Assembly: GCA_022574815.1 (NCBI GenBank)
Contig: JACZRH010000011.1
Coordinates: forward strand, 1 to 33,090
Source of the DNA: Planctomycetota bacterium
GTDB taxonomy: Bacteria; Planctomycetota; Phycisphaerae; UBA1845; Fen-1342
Direction of reading: 5' to 3'
DNA: 33,090 nucleotides
Shown: one piece after another, positions 8,062-15,555 of the stretch
How the letters are laid out: the number at the start of each line of letters is the position of its first letter
Numbering within the stretch: the first letter of the stretch is position 1
Program-made: the position numbers and the translations under genes
The notes under the pieces: model-generated
The model's input: only the letters and a program-made list of their open reading frames with translations
Database searches by the model: none
Told to the model about the DNA's origin: nothing

Positions 8062-8949
8062 TCAAGGCGATCCGGACGGCTCGCTCGCGACGCGAATCTC
8101 GAAAACGACCGGCCAGAGCTTTCCGGTCACGAACAAGCGATCACCTTTCGCGTCGTAGGCGATGCCGTTGAGCACGTCCAGCTTGTGCCCCGGCCGCGCC
8201 GCGCGGCGGGCCTGAGCCAACAGACCTCGCAGATCGATCCAGCCGTTGACCCGACCGGTTTCGAGGGAAATGCGGGCGATTCGCTGCGTTTGCCAGACGT
8301 TTGCAAAAAGCTCGCCGCGCACCATTTCCAGCTCGTTCAGATTCCGGAGCGGGCGGCCACGGTCGGTGACGTGCAGTGTGCGCTTGACGGTGAAGTCTTC
8401 GGGATCGAGGAAACGGAGCGTGGCGCTGCCGTCACTGAGGATCAGGTGCGTGCCGTCGTGGGTCAGGCCCCAGCCCTCGCCGTCATAGCGGAACTGGCGC
8501 AGCAGGCGAAAGGTCTCGCGGTCGCGGACCTGCCCGACGCCGGCCCGCCAGGTCAGTTGTGCGATGCGGTCGCCCCACAGTGCGATCCCTTCCCCGAAGA
8601 GGTGGCGCGGGAGCCGCTCAATCCGCAGGACCTTGCCCGTATCCAGTTCGACTTTCCGAAGGCTTGATTCGCCGTATTGACCAGTCCCCTCATAGAGGAA
8701 CCCCTCGTGAAACAGGAGCCCCTGCGTATATGCGCCGGGGTCGTGCGGCAGCGTGCGAACGACGGTGTAGCCGGCCCCCCCGCGCGGTAGCGGCGTGTCG
8801 TTCATCCAGGCCGACACGGCGAACACGCCCAGCGATACAAACGCGAGAATGGTGAGCAGGGCGAGACCGCGCAGACGGAGGTTTCGGCGGCGCGGCAGGT
8901 TCGCCACGTTTCTGGACTTTCTTTGTACACGCCGCCTACGTCTTGCCAT
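8062..8949 (-). CDS. Glutaminyl-peptide cyclotransferase (glutamine cyclotransferase family), membrane-anchored
   Basis: A 295-residue protein of the plant-type glutamine cyclotransferase family, which turns N-terminal Gln of peptides into pyroglutamate. After an Arg-rich cytoplasmic start there is one hydrophobic segment at about residues 28-48, so the catalytic beta-propeller should face the periplasm as an anchored enzyme. Family motifs follow in order: VVRTLPHDPGAYTQGLLFHE, FLYEGTGQYGESSLRKVEL, ERLPRHLFGEGIAL, GEGWGLTHDGTHLILSDGS, LNELEMVRGELFANVWQT and LNGIAYDAKGDRLFVTGKLW. The Glu of LNELE matches the catalytic region of the family. ATG 8949 is chosen because GGAG lies 5 bases upstream; an in-frame GTG is at 8955. 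It is divergent from the zinc-ribbon/DUF4190 gene across 142 bp. Confidence 0.9.
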   Translation of the reverse strand: MARRRRRVQRKSRNVANLPRRRNLRLRGLALLTILAFVSLGVFAVSAWMNDTPLPRGGAGYTVVRTLPHDPGAYTQGLLFHEGFLYEGTGQYGESSLRKVELDTGKVLRIERLPRHLFGEGIALWGDRIAQLTWRAGVGQVRDRETFRLLRQFRYDGEGWGLTHDGTHLILSDGSATLRFLDPEDFTVKRTLHVTDRGRPLRNLNELEMVRGELFANVWQTQRIARISLETGRVNGWIDLRGLLAQARRAARPGHKLDVLNGIAYDAKGDRLFVTGKLWPVVFEIRVASEPSGSP

Positions 8950-9091
8950 GATCACTCCGCAACGCTCCGGCGGTCCGTTTCACGGGCTGTCGGTCGGTTC
9001 GCAAACGCCGCTCGCGCGCAGTATCGCGGGGCCGGGCACGCTGTATGATACCGCGTGGGAATCCAGCACCTCAAACCAGCCGGAGGAGCGC

Positions 9092-9700
9092 GTGTCCGCG
9101 ACGTTTCACTGTTCCCAGTGCGGTCAATTGGTTTCGGTCGACGCGGAGCCGGGTCAGGAGGCGCAGTGTGGTGCATGCGGCACGTCGATTGTCGTGCCGC
9201 CGCCGGAGGCGGAGCCGGAGCCGGGTGCGTCGGCAGCGGTGGGTGATTCGGCGGCAGCGGACTCGCGTCCGCCCCTGCCCGGCCAGCCGATTGGCTATGC
9301 GCCGCCGCCCAAGCAGCAGCGCAAGGGCCTCGCGATCGCCTCTCTGATCCTGGGCATCATTGGGCTCGTCAGTGTGGGCTGCGCGCCGCTGCTGCTCGCC
9401 GGTCTGATCGGCCTGATTCTGGGCATCATCGCGCTGGTGAAGGCGAACATGAGGCCGGAAATGTACGGGGGCGCGGAATGGCCATCGCCGGCATTACGAC
9501 CGGTGGAATCAGCTTGGTCATTGTCCCGATCATCCTGGTGTCGATCCTGCTTCCAGCGCTGTCGCGCGCCCGCGAGCTGGCCAAACGCGCGGTTTGCGCG
9601 TCCAATCTGCGGATCATCGGTCAGAACCTGCACATTTACGCCAACGACAACGGCGATTGGTTTCCGGCGGACCTGCAAACGCTGGTTGCGGAAGGCCTGA
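9092..9700 (+). CDS. Zinc-ribbon/DUF4190 protein, 5' part of a frameshifted gene
   Basis: This frame holds the true N-terminal part of a planctomycete-type protein. There is a zinc ribbon (FHCSQCGQLVSVDAEPGQ then QCGACG), a Pro/Glu-rich linker, and a DUF4190-like double membrane segment (GLAIASLILGIIGLVSVG, LLLAGLIGLILGIIALVKAN) ending RPEMYGGAE. From about base 9476 the sense passes to the frame starting ATG 9478; the remaining codons to 9700 in this frame look meaningless. Insertion of one G near GGGGGCGCGGAATG would join the halves as ...MYGGAGMAIAGI..., the junction I would expect in the family. The GTG start has GGAGGA 4 bases upstream. Either a one-base assembly or sequencing error or a real mutation; both halves otherwise look conserved. 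Confidence 0.72.
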   Translation: MSATFHCSQCGQLVSVDAEPGQEAQCGACGTSIVVPPPEAEPEPGASAAVGDSAAADSRPPLPGQPIGYAPPPKQQRKGLAIASLILGIIGLVSVGCAPLLLAGLIGLILGIIALVKANMRPEMYGGAEWPSPALRPVESAWSLSRSSWCRSCFQRCRAPASWPNARFARPICGSSVRTCTFTPTTTAIGFRRTCKRWLRKA

Positions 9701-9981
9701 CGAGCCCGGAAGTTTTGATCTGCCCTTCCTCGGGCACCGCGCCCGGCGCCCCCGATTTCCTCTACGTTCCCGGTCTGACCGACGCGGCAACGCCTAACTG
9801 GATCGTCGCGTTCGATGACGCCGCCAATCACAATGGCGAGGGCAGCGTCGTGCTGCGCGTGGACGGTTCTGCCACCTTCTTGCGCGAGCCGCAGTTCTCG
9901 GCCGAGTTGCAACGCGTGCGTGACGAGATCGACGCGAGCGAGTTCGCTGTCCATCCGTGGTACCGCAATTTCGATTGGTGA
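9478..9981 (+). CDS. Pilin-like C-terminal part of the frameshifted DUF4190 gene
   Basis: This 167-residue frame continues the preceding one after a one-base shift. It opens MAIAGITTGGISLVIVPIIL, then LLPALSRARELAKRAVCASN and LRIIGQNLHIYANDNGDWFP. That is the hydrophobic helix plus RARELAKR/ASNLR segment typical of planctomycete type II secretion/prepilin-like proteins. The remainder (LICPSSGTAPGAPDFLYVPG, NHNGEGSVVLRVDGSATFL) is the usual small beta-rich end. It lacks a convincing ribosome-binding site of its own, which supports its being the second half of one gene of about 297 codons. It ends 8 bp before the convergent hutH stop. Confidence 0.7.
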   Translation: MAIAGITTGGISLVIVPIILVSILLPALSRARELAKRAVCASNLRIIGQNLHIYANDNGDWFPADLQTLVAEGLTSPEVLICPSSGTAPGAPDFLYVPGLTDAATPNWIVAFDDAANHNGEGSVVLRVDGSATFLREPQFSAELQRVRDEIDASEFAVHPWYRNFDW

Positions 9982-9989
9982 GCCGCGCG

Positions 9990-11561
9990 TTAGGAGGGTC
10001 CGTTGCCGGCCGATGGCTTGGCGATCTCGCGCAGCGTCTCGTCTTCCCGCAACAGCTCTAGGGCCATCGCGATGTCCTTGCCGAACTCGCGATCCTGTTC
10101 GGCGTGCGTGATGTGCCGGCGGATGGCTTGCTGCGCGGCGCGCGGGCCGATGCCGGGCTGCATTGGGGCGCGGTAGTCGATCGCCTGTGCGGCGCACATC
10201 ATCTCGATCGCCAGCACAGTCTCGACGCGGTCGAGTATTTCGTAGCATTTCAAGGCCGAGGTCGCGCCCATGCTGACGTGATCTTCCTGGCCGAGCGAGG
10301 TGGTGATCGAGTCGGTCGCGGCGGGGTTCGCGAGCACCTTGCACTCATTCAGCAACGCGGCGGCCGTGTATTGCAGAAGCATGAAGCCGCTGTTCAGCCC
10401 GGTGTCCTTCATCAGCAGCTTCGGCAGGTCGTCTTCTCCGCTGAGCAGGAGGTAGATGCGTCGTTCGGAAATATTGGCGAAATCGGTCAGCGCGACCCCC
10501 AGGTACTCGAGCACAAGCGCCAGCGGCGCGCCGTGAAAATTCCCGCCACTGACGGCTTCGATTGTGCCATCCCGGCTTCCGCTGAAGAGAATTGGATTGT
10601 CCGTAACGCTGTTGACCTCGCGAATCGTCGTCTCGGTGAAATGGGTTAGCGCGTCGCGAAACGCGCCGTGTACCTGCGGCGCGCAGCGCAGCGAGTAGGG
10701 ATCCTGCACGCGGTCGCAGTCCGCGTGCGACGCGAGAATTTCGCTGTCACGCATGTGGCGGCGGATGTTGGCGGCGACCGTTTGCGCTCCGGGGTGCGGC
10801 CGCGCGAGGTGCAGGCGTTCGTCGGCGGGCGCCACGCTGCCGCGACAGCCCTCCAGCGACATGCAGACGATCAGGTCGGCCAGATTGGCGAGTCGATTCG
10901 CCCGGACCGCGATGTTGGCCGAGTAGGCCGACATGAATTGCGTGCCGTTGACCAGTGCGAGCCCCTCCTTCGCGCCGAGCCGCAAGGGCTGCTCGCCGGC
11001 TTCAGCCAGTACTTGCGCGGCCGGTCGCGTGCCCGCGCTCGTGATCATTTCGCCGCGGCCGATCAGCGGCAGGGCCAGGTGCGCGAGCGGAGCCAGATCG
11101 CCGCTCGCCCCGAGCGAGCCGCGGATCGGCACGACCGGCAGGACGTCGTTGTTGAGCCAGGCGGTCAGTCGCTCGATCGTCTCGACTCGCACGCCGCTGA
11201 GTCCCTTGAGCAACATGTGGACCTTGAAGAGCAGCATCCAGCGCACGATGTCGGGCGGCGCCGGCGGCCCCACTCCGACGGCGTGCGACAGAATCAGGTT
11301 CTCCTGAAGCTGTTCGAGTTGATCGCCGGCGATGCGTTTGCGGCGCAGCTCGCCGAAGCCCGTATTCACGCCGTAGACCGCTTGGCCGGTTTCGAGCAGT
11401 TCTTCGATTCGCACCCGCGTCTGCCCCACGCGCGCCAGGGCGGAGGGGGCGAGCGTGAGCGCCAGCGACCGGCCGAGACAGGCATCGAGCGTTTCCAGGT
11501 CGAGCGCGTGCTCGCCGAGCGTTAGCGCGAAAGGGGTCAAGGTTTCCGCTCCCGATTCCAT
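9990..11561 (-). CDS. hutH: Histidine ammonia-lyase (MIO enzyme)
   Basis: A 523-residue aromatic amino acid lyase that removes ammonia from L-histidine to give urocanate, first step of histidine breakdown. The Ala-Ser-Gly triad that cyclises to the MIO electrophile is at residues 152-154 in GSLGASGDLAPLAHLALPLI. Other active-site residues match: Tyr63 in YGVNTGFG, Ser-His92-93 in LILSHAVGVG (the His favours histidine over Tyr/Phe), Asn205 in VNGTQ, Gln286 and Arg292 in QDPYSLR, and Glu426 in GQEDHVSMG. ATG 11561 overlaps the previous gene by 25 bp. A TTG overlapping that stop (TTGA), with GGGAG about 8 bases before it, is a serious alternative start and would remove 7 residues. No other hut genes are nearby, so a lyase or mutase on a related amino acid is not excluded. 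Confidence 0.93.
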   Translation of the reverse strand: MESGAETLTPFALTLGEHALDLETLDACLGRSLALTLAPSALARVGQTRVRIEELLETGQAVYGVNTGFGELRRKRIAGDQLEQLQENLILSHAVGVGPPAPPDIVRWMLLFKVHMLLKGLSGVRVETIERLTAWLNNDVLPVVPIRGSLGASGDLAPLAHLALPLIGRGEMITSAGTRPAAQVLAEAGEQPLRLGAKEGLALVNGTQFMSAYSANIAVRANRLANLADLIVCMSLEGCRGSVAPADERLHLARPHPGAQTVAANIRRHMRDSEILASHADCDRVQDPYSLRCAPQVHGAFRDALTHFTETTIREVNSVTDNPILFSGSRDGTIEAVSGGNFHGAPLALVLEYLGVALTDFANISERRIYLLLSGEDDLPKLLMKDTGLNSGFMLLQYTAAALLNECKVLANPAATDSITTSLGQEDHVSMGATSALKCYEILDRVETVLAIEMMCAAQAIDYRAPMQPGIGPRAAQQAIRRHITHAEQDREFGKDIAMALELLREDETLREIAKPSAGNGPS

Positions 11562-14272
11562 TTCGAGACCGTATCCACCGCGCCGCTCACGAATTCCTCG
11601 AGCGGGGGGATGCCGGACCGAGCGAAGGTTTCGTCGATCTCTTGCCGCAGCGCGGCGCGCGACCGGATCCGATAGTACCCCGCCGGCAGCGCCTCGTTGA
11701 TCATGTCGACCGCTTCGGCGGCGCCATCGGTGACCCGGACGCGATAGACACCTCCGCCGTCCTGCGGCAGTCGCGCGCAGTACACCCAACGGGGGTCGCG
11801 CCGTTCGTAAGGTGCGGATTCGGGCACCAACGCCGGGAAGGGCTCGTCGCCGGGCAACGCGAGCCGTTCGAGCCGGGCGGTTGCGAGATCAAAGCGCAGC
11901 AGGCCCTGATCGCTCATTAGGAAAATGGTCCGCGAGCCGTCTTGCTCGTGACCCGGCAAGCCGCGCGCGAAGAACGTCGGCGGTGCATCGAGACCGAGCT
12001 GCTGCGCGATCCAGTGTGACGTCCACGTTTGCCGCGTGGTCGTGTCGACTAACAGGTGTGGGCCGCCGCGCAGCGCGATCTGAAAGACCTCTGGCCGATT
12101 CGGGACGGCTTGCACCATTCCGACCTCGGGCAGGTCGGGGTCGGTGGTATATTCCGCGTGCGCGCGGACCTCGCCGGTGCGATACTCCCCGCGCTCGCCC
12201 TCGGCCAGGGGCACCGCCGCCGTCACCTCGGCCAGCGTGCTGAAGAACGGACCGGCGTAGCGGTCAAAGGCGGGAATGTCCGCCGTGCGGATGTTCAGCC
12301 GTAGCGGATGCTCGTCGTTCTCCAACTCGAGCACGCGCCGCCGGCCGTAGACCCAGACACGGCCGGTCGATTCCTCGCGCCCGATCCACGGCCAGGTCTG
12401 CGGGCCGGGGAACCAAGTCGGCGTCGGACGGTCGAGGGCTTCCAGTGTTCCGCGTGCGGCGTCGTAGCGCATCAGCCGCCGATCGCGCGCCAAGATGATC
12501 CAGACGCCGGGTTGGTTTCCGACGGGGACGGCGAGCCGCGGGGCGCGCAAGATCGGCCGATCGGCGGCGCCCGGCGGCGGATCGAGCCGGAATTGAATCG
12601 TGTGCCAGAGCGCCTTGGCGGGAGGTTCGTCGGCGAATTTCGCGAGTGCGTCGCGGGCCGCTTCGACGCGGTCGCTGCTCAGGTGCCGCAGCGCATCCAC
12701 CAGCGCCAGCCAAATCCTGCGCATCTGCGGTTCGGGAGACAGGTCCAGCCGGTGCCGAGCGGCGGCGTACACCTCGTCGTCGGGTTGCTCGCGAACGTAT
12801 TCGAGCAGCGCGACGGCGCGCGCCAGCGGGGCGGCGTCGGCGTCGGAAAGGGTTGGGAGAATCGCGGCGAGGTCCTCGCGCAGCCGCGCGTGGTTTCGCT
12901 CGGACGCCGAATAGATCATCCAGTCCACGTACTCGATCAAACCGATCTGGCCGGGATGGTTGACGATCCGCAGCATTTCCTGCACGCGCGGGTCTTGGGG
13001 AAACTGGTACAGGAAGAACGCGACCGCCGCCGCGACGCGCGGGTTGCGAATCAGCATCAGTTCGCGCCGCGGCCTTTGCAGCACGTCACGGGCATCTTCG
13101 TACAGGCTGTCGAGCGCGCCCCGGGCGTCGCCCTGGAAAAACGGCAGCCACGCGTCGGTCCGCACGCGTATCCACTTGCGAACCTGACTCGACGATCGAC
13201 GCAGGATCGCGCTGCGCGGCTCGACCAGCCGCAGACACTCGGACAGCAACTCGAGGTCCGACAACATCCATCCGCTGACGGCGAGCATGTTGCCGGCGAT
13301 CCGCGTCGATTCGCGGTCTCCAAGGGCGTGGCGATAGCGCGTCCACCATAAAGACGCGGCGCTGTGCAGCGCGTCGACGAAGCGGTTCGCCGGCACCAGC
13401 ACGCGTTGCACACGCAGGTCCGGATCGAAGTCGGTGCTGAAGCCGCCGGTCGTGAAGAGCCACCACTCCAGGTGGAAGGGGGCCTTGCCTGGCGCCATGA
13501 GGTCGAAGGCCGACGGCGTGCCCCAGTCGCGGCCCAGCATCGCGCGGTCGGTCGAGTACGCCAGGTCTTCCAGCAGGTTCCGCGCCGTCGCCGCGTCTCC
13601 GGCGACGTATGCGATGCGGGCGTGGAGCGGTGCGCTCAGTTCGTTGCGCGGGATCGGCTCGCTCAGCCCCCGCAGGGTCTCGTACGCCTGCTCGACCAGA
13701 CCGTGCGCATAGAGCCGCAGCGCGCTCGCGACCGTTTCCCCGCGCGGGGCGTGATAGTCGCACAGCTCGACGAGTTGACCATTCGTAACCGGGCCGACTT
13801 CGTACGGTCGGGCGGGGCCGGTGACGCGGAGCCGCCCGCCAGCGGGAAGATCCGCCAAGCGTCGCCGCAGCTCGACCACGTCGCGCACCCGCCGCGTGTT
13901 GACGTGCGTGATGAGCGTTCCGGGCTCCAGGGCGAGGTCGTCCGACGCGCGGACGAGCAGCACCGCGCGAACCGGCGGCACGATGTTGTCGAGAATGTAG
14001 CGCAGTCGATAGCGGATCTCGGCGTCGGGCTCGTCGGCCAGCCGCGCGCGAAGGCGGTCGGCGTGCTCCGGCCCGGCGGCGATGATGGCGCGGGTCGCTT
14101 CCTCGCGAATGAGGTAGTCATCGTCGCCGAGCCGCTCGATCAGCACCGCGAGACCGGGGGCTTCTTGGACGGCGCCTCGGAATTCGGGATCCTGGGCTTG
14201 GGCGCGCGTGCTTGGCGCAAGTGCCGCCCATCCTGCGAGGACGAACACGATTCGGACTCGGTTGTCGCGCAT
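11537..14272 (-). CDS. Secreted HEAT/PDZ-like protein of unknown function
   Basis: A 911-residue exported protein. Residues 1 to about 26 form a signal peptide (MRDNRVRIVFVLAGWAALAP, then STRAQAQ). Residues 40-95 look like HEAT repeats (IERLGDDDYLIREEATRAII and a second helix pair). Residues about 103-150 resemble a PDZ fold, with GTLITHVNTRRVRDVVELRR. The middle is helical and TPR-like (ALRLYAHGLVEQAYETLRGL). The last 350 residues contain repeated beta-blade-like stretches, for example VWIILARDRRLMRYDAA, VWVYGRRRVLELEND and IFLMSDQGLLRFDLATARL. ATG 14272 is preferred over ATG 14278 because GGGAG lies 6 bases before it. It probably lies in the periplasm or cell envelope. hutH begins inside its last codons, so they are co-transcribed, though no functional link is obvious. 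I do not recognise the full-length family. Confidence 0.82.
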   Translation of the reverse strand: MRDNRVRIVFVLAGWAALAPSTRAQAQDPEFRGAVQEAPGLAVLIERLGDDDYLIREEATRAIIAAGPEHADRLRARLADEPDAEIRYRLRYILDNIVPPVRAVLLVRASDDLALEPGTLITHVNTRRVRDVVELRRRLADLPAGGRLRVTGPARPYEVGPVTNGQLVELCDYHAPRGETVASALRLYAHGLVEQAYETLRGLSEPIPRNELSAPLHARIAYVAGDAATARNLLEDLAYSTDRAMLGRDWGTPSAFDLMAPGKAPFHLEWWLFTTGGFSTDFDPDLRVQRVLVPANRFVDALHSAASLWWTRYRHALGDRESTRIAGNMLAVSGWMLSDLELLSECLRLVEPRSAILRRSSSQVRKWIRVRTDAWLPFFQGDARGALDSLYEDARDVLQRPRRELMLIRNPRVAAAVAFFLYQFPQDPRVQEMLRIVNHPGQIGLIEYVDWMIYSASERNHARLREDLAAILPTLSDADAAPLARAVALLEYVREQPDDEVYAAARHRLDLSPEPQMRRIWLALVDALRHLSSDRVEAARDALAKFADEPPAKALWHTIQFRLDPPPGAADRPILRAPRLAVPVGNQPGVWIILARDRRLMRYDAARGTLEALDRPTPTWFPGPQTWPWIGREESTGRVWVYGRRRVLELENDEHPLRLNIRTADIPAFDRYAGPFFSTLAEVTAAVPLAEGERGEYRTGEVRAHAEYTTDPDLPEVGMVQAVPNRPEVFQIALRGGPHLLVDTTTRQTWTSHWIAQQLGLDAPPTFFARGLPGHEQDGSRTIFLMSDQGLLRFDLATARLERLALPGDEPFPALVPESAPYERRDPRWVYCARLPQDGGGVYRVRVTDGAAEAVDMINEALPAGYYRIRSRAALRQEIDETFARSGIPPLEEFVSGAVDTVSKWNRERKP

Positions 14273-14374
14273 AGGCATCTCCCGAAAGCGACCTCTACAG
14301 TCTATGTTCGATCGTGGCAGTCTCGCCAGTAGCTGGGCCGGCGAAAGGTCGGCGAATTCGAGTCGATGGGAGAG

Positions 14375-14435
14375 ACTCACAGGCTGATAGCCTGTGCTAC
14401 ACTCATAGGCTGATAGCCTGTGCTACACTCACAGG
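14375..14435. repeat. Tandem 26-bp palindromic repeat (2.3 copies)
   Basis: Unit 1 (14375-14400) and unit 2 (14401-14426) differ at one base, and a 9-base third start follows at 14427-14435. Each unit contains a hairpin, CACAGGCT-GAT-AGCCTGTG (8-bp stem; the second copy has one wobble). Each unit also carries TACACT, a -10-like hexamer. The array ends 20 bases before the ATG of the LOG gene, inside its 5' untranslated region or promoter. It resembles REP-type dispersed palindromes; a related hairpin occurs at 19821-19838. Confidence 0.75.
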
Positions 14436-14454
14436 TCTTGGGCGAAGGGAGATT

Positions 14455-14991
14455 ATGGACGCCACGGTCATCACGATCTTCGGCAGCTCGCAGCCGGCCG
14501 ACGGAAGTGCGGCCTATGCAACGGCCCTCGAACTCGGCAAGGCCGTCGCCGACGCCGGCTGGACGGTTTGCAACGGCGGCTACGGCGGGACGATGGAGGC
14601 GGCCACCCGGGGCGCGGCGGACGCCGGGGGGCACACGATCGGCGTGACCTGCTCGGCGTTCCGTCGCAGCAAGCCCAATGCCTACATCCGGCAGGAGGTG
14701 CCGACTTTCGACCTTCTGCAACGGCTGAACACCCTTGTTCGCATGGGAAGGGCCTATGTCGTGCTCCCCGGCGGAACCGGTACCGGATTGGAGCTCATGC
14801 TCGTTTGGGAACTTCTGAACAAGGGACTTCTGAAGCGTCGCGGGCCACTCATTCTGCTCGGCCAGCACTGGTCAGCGCTCGTCGAGTGCGTGCAGCGGGA
14901 ACAACCCGACTGCCGCGTGCCCGAGATCGCCGGCGATCCGGAGGACGTCGTACGGATTCTGCGAGCGCATTTCTCGGGTGATGCAGACTGA
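14455..14991 (+). CDS. LOG family protein (nucleotide 5'-monophosphate phosphoribohydrolase type)
   Basis: A 178-residue Rossmann-fold protein of the LOG (Lonely Guy, formerly 'lysine decarboxylase-like') family. Plant and bacterial members cleave ribose-5-phosphate from cytokinin or other nucleotide monophosphates. It shows ITIFGSSQPADGSAAYATA, the GGYGGTMEA motif at residues 41-49, and PGGTGTGLE at 105-113, which fits the family PGGxGTxxE catalytic motif with Glu113. ATG 14455 is chosen because GGGAG lies 3-4 bases upstream and conserved sequence starts at once; the frame stays open upstream through the tandem repeat but that peptide looks non-coding. It is divergent from the HEAT/PDZ gene. 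The natural substrate in bacteria is usually unproven. Confidence 0.88.
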   Translation: MDATVITIFGSSQPADGSAAYATALELGKAVADAGWTVCNGGYGGTMEAATRGAADAGGHTIGVTCSAFRRSKPNAYIRQEVPTFDLLQRLNTLVRMGRAYVVLPGGTGTGLELMLVWELLNKGLLKRRGPLILLGQHWSALVECVQREQPDCRVPEIAGDPEDVVRILRAHFSGDAD

Positions 14992-15555
14992 TCCGGTTCG
15001 TCTGATTCGCTACCGAGATCGCCGAGGTCGCCGGGTCTGCGGAATATAGCAGGGGGGGGCCGCGAGCGATGGCGGTGTGAGAACCGGGACGCCCGCTTTG
15101 CTCCTTGGCTGTTGAGACGCCCGCCCTCCCCGCGGGGCGCGTAGATTCGCAAGAGAATTCCGTTCCGGGTTTGATCTTCGTGATCGATCGGGACCCCCCA
15201 TGTCGTAGTTCAGATGAGTTGAAACGCGATATGTTCGGCATTCCAATCAGATGGCGACAAGCTCCGAACCGCGGCGGGCCGCTCGGTGGGCGTGACGAAG
15301 CTCCGTCACAGGCGCTTGACCCCCGGACGCTCTTGCCTGTACCATTCACGGTGAAGTGGTTGCCACGGCAGGCTCTGGAATGGCGCGGTGTAGGAAACAG
15401 GGCATGCAAGGGCTGCTCAATTCGAGGAGCGCTACCGTCCGGAGGATCGATTGCCTGCGGACGGACTTGTCGGGTCGGCATCGGTGGGCTCGATCCGGCA
15501 CGGCGTCGGGCGTGCGTGCGCGACGCCAGCGTCTTGATGTTTCGAGAAAGATCGC
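14992..15555. other. 564-bp gene-free stretch with candidate operator and promoter
   Basis: No convincing gene was found. A plus frame at 15105-15566 is open but has no family sense, no ribosome-binding site and runs into the next gene in another frame. Visible elements are a run of eight G at 15052-15059 and a hairpin GTGACG-AAGCTC-CGTCAC at 15292-15309. A -35-like TTGACC lies at 15316 with TACCAT 18 bases further at 15340. The last two could serve the amidohydrolase gene starting at 15556 with a 200-base leader. Confidence 0.5.
15292..15345 (+). promoter_or_regulatory. Candidate sigma-70-like promoter with adjacent hairpin upstream of amidohydrolase
   Basis: TTGACC (15316-15321), an 18-base spacer and TACCAT (15340-15345) form a moderate promoter match. 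Six bases upstream is the perfect 6-bp inverted repeat GTGACG/CGTCAC. The arrangement suits a regulator-controlled promoter, but the long 5' leader and the modest -10 match make this weak. Confidence 0.22.

Noticed and set aside
14375-14435. Short CRISPR-like repeat array
   Set aside because: The copies are directly adjacent with no unique spacers and there are no cas genes; it is a tandem palindrome.
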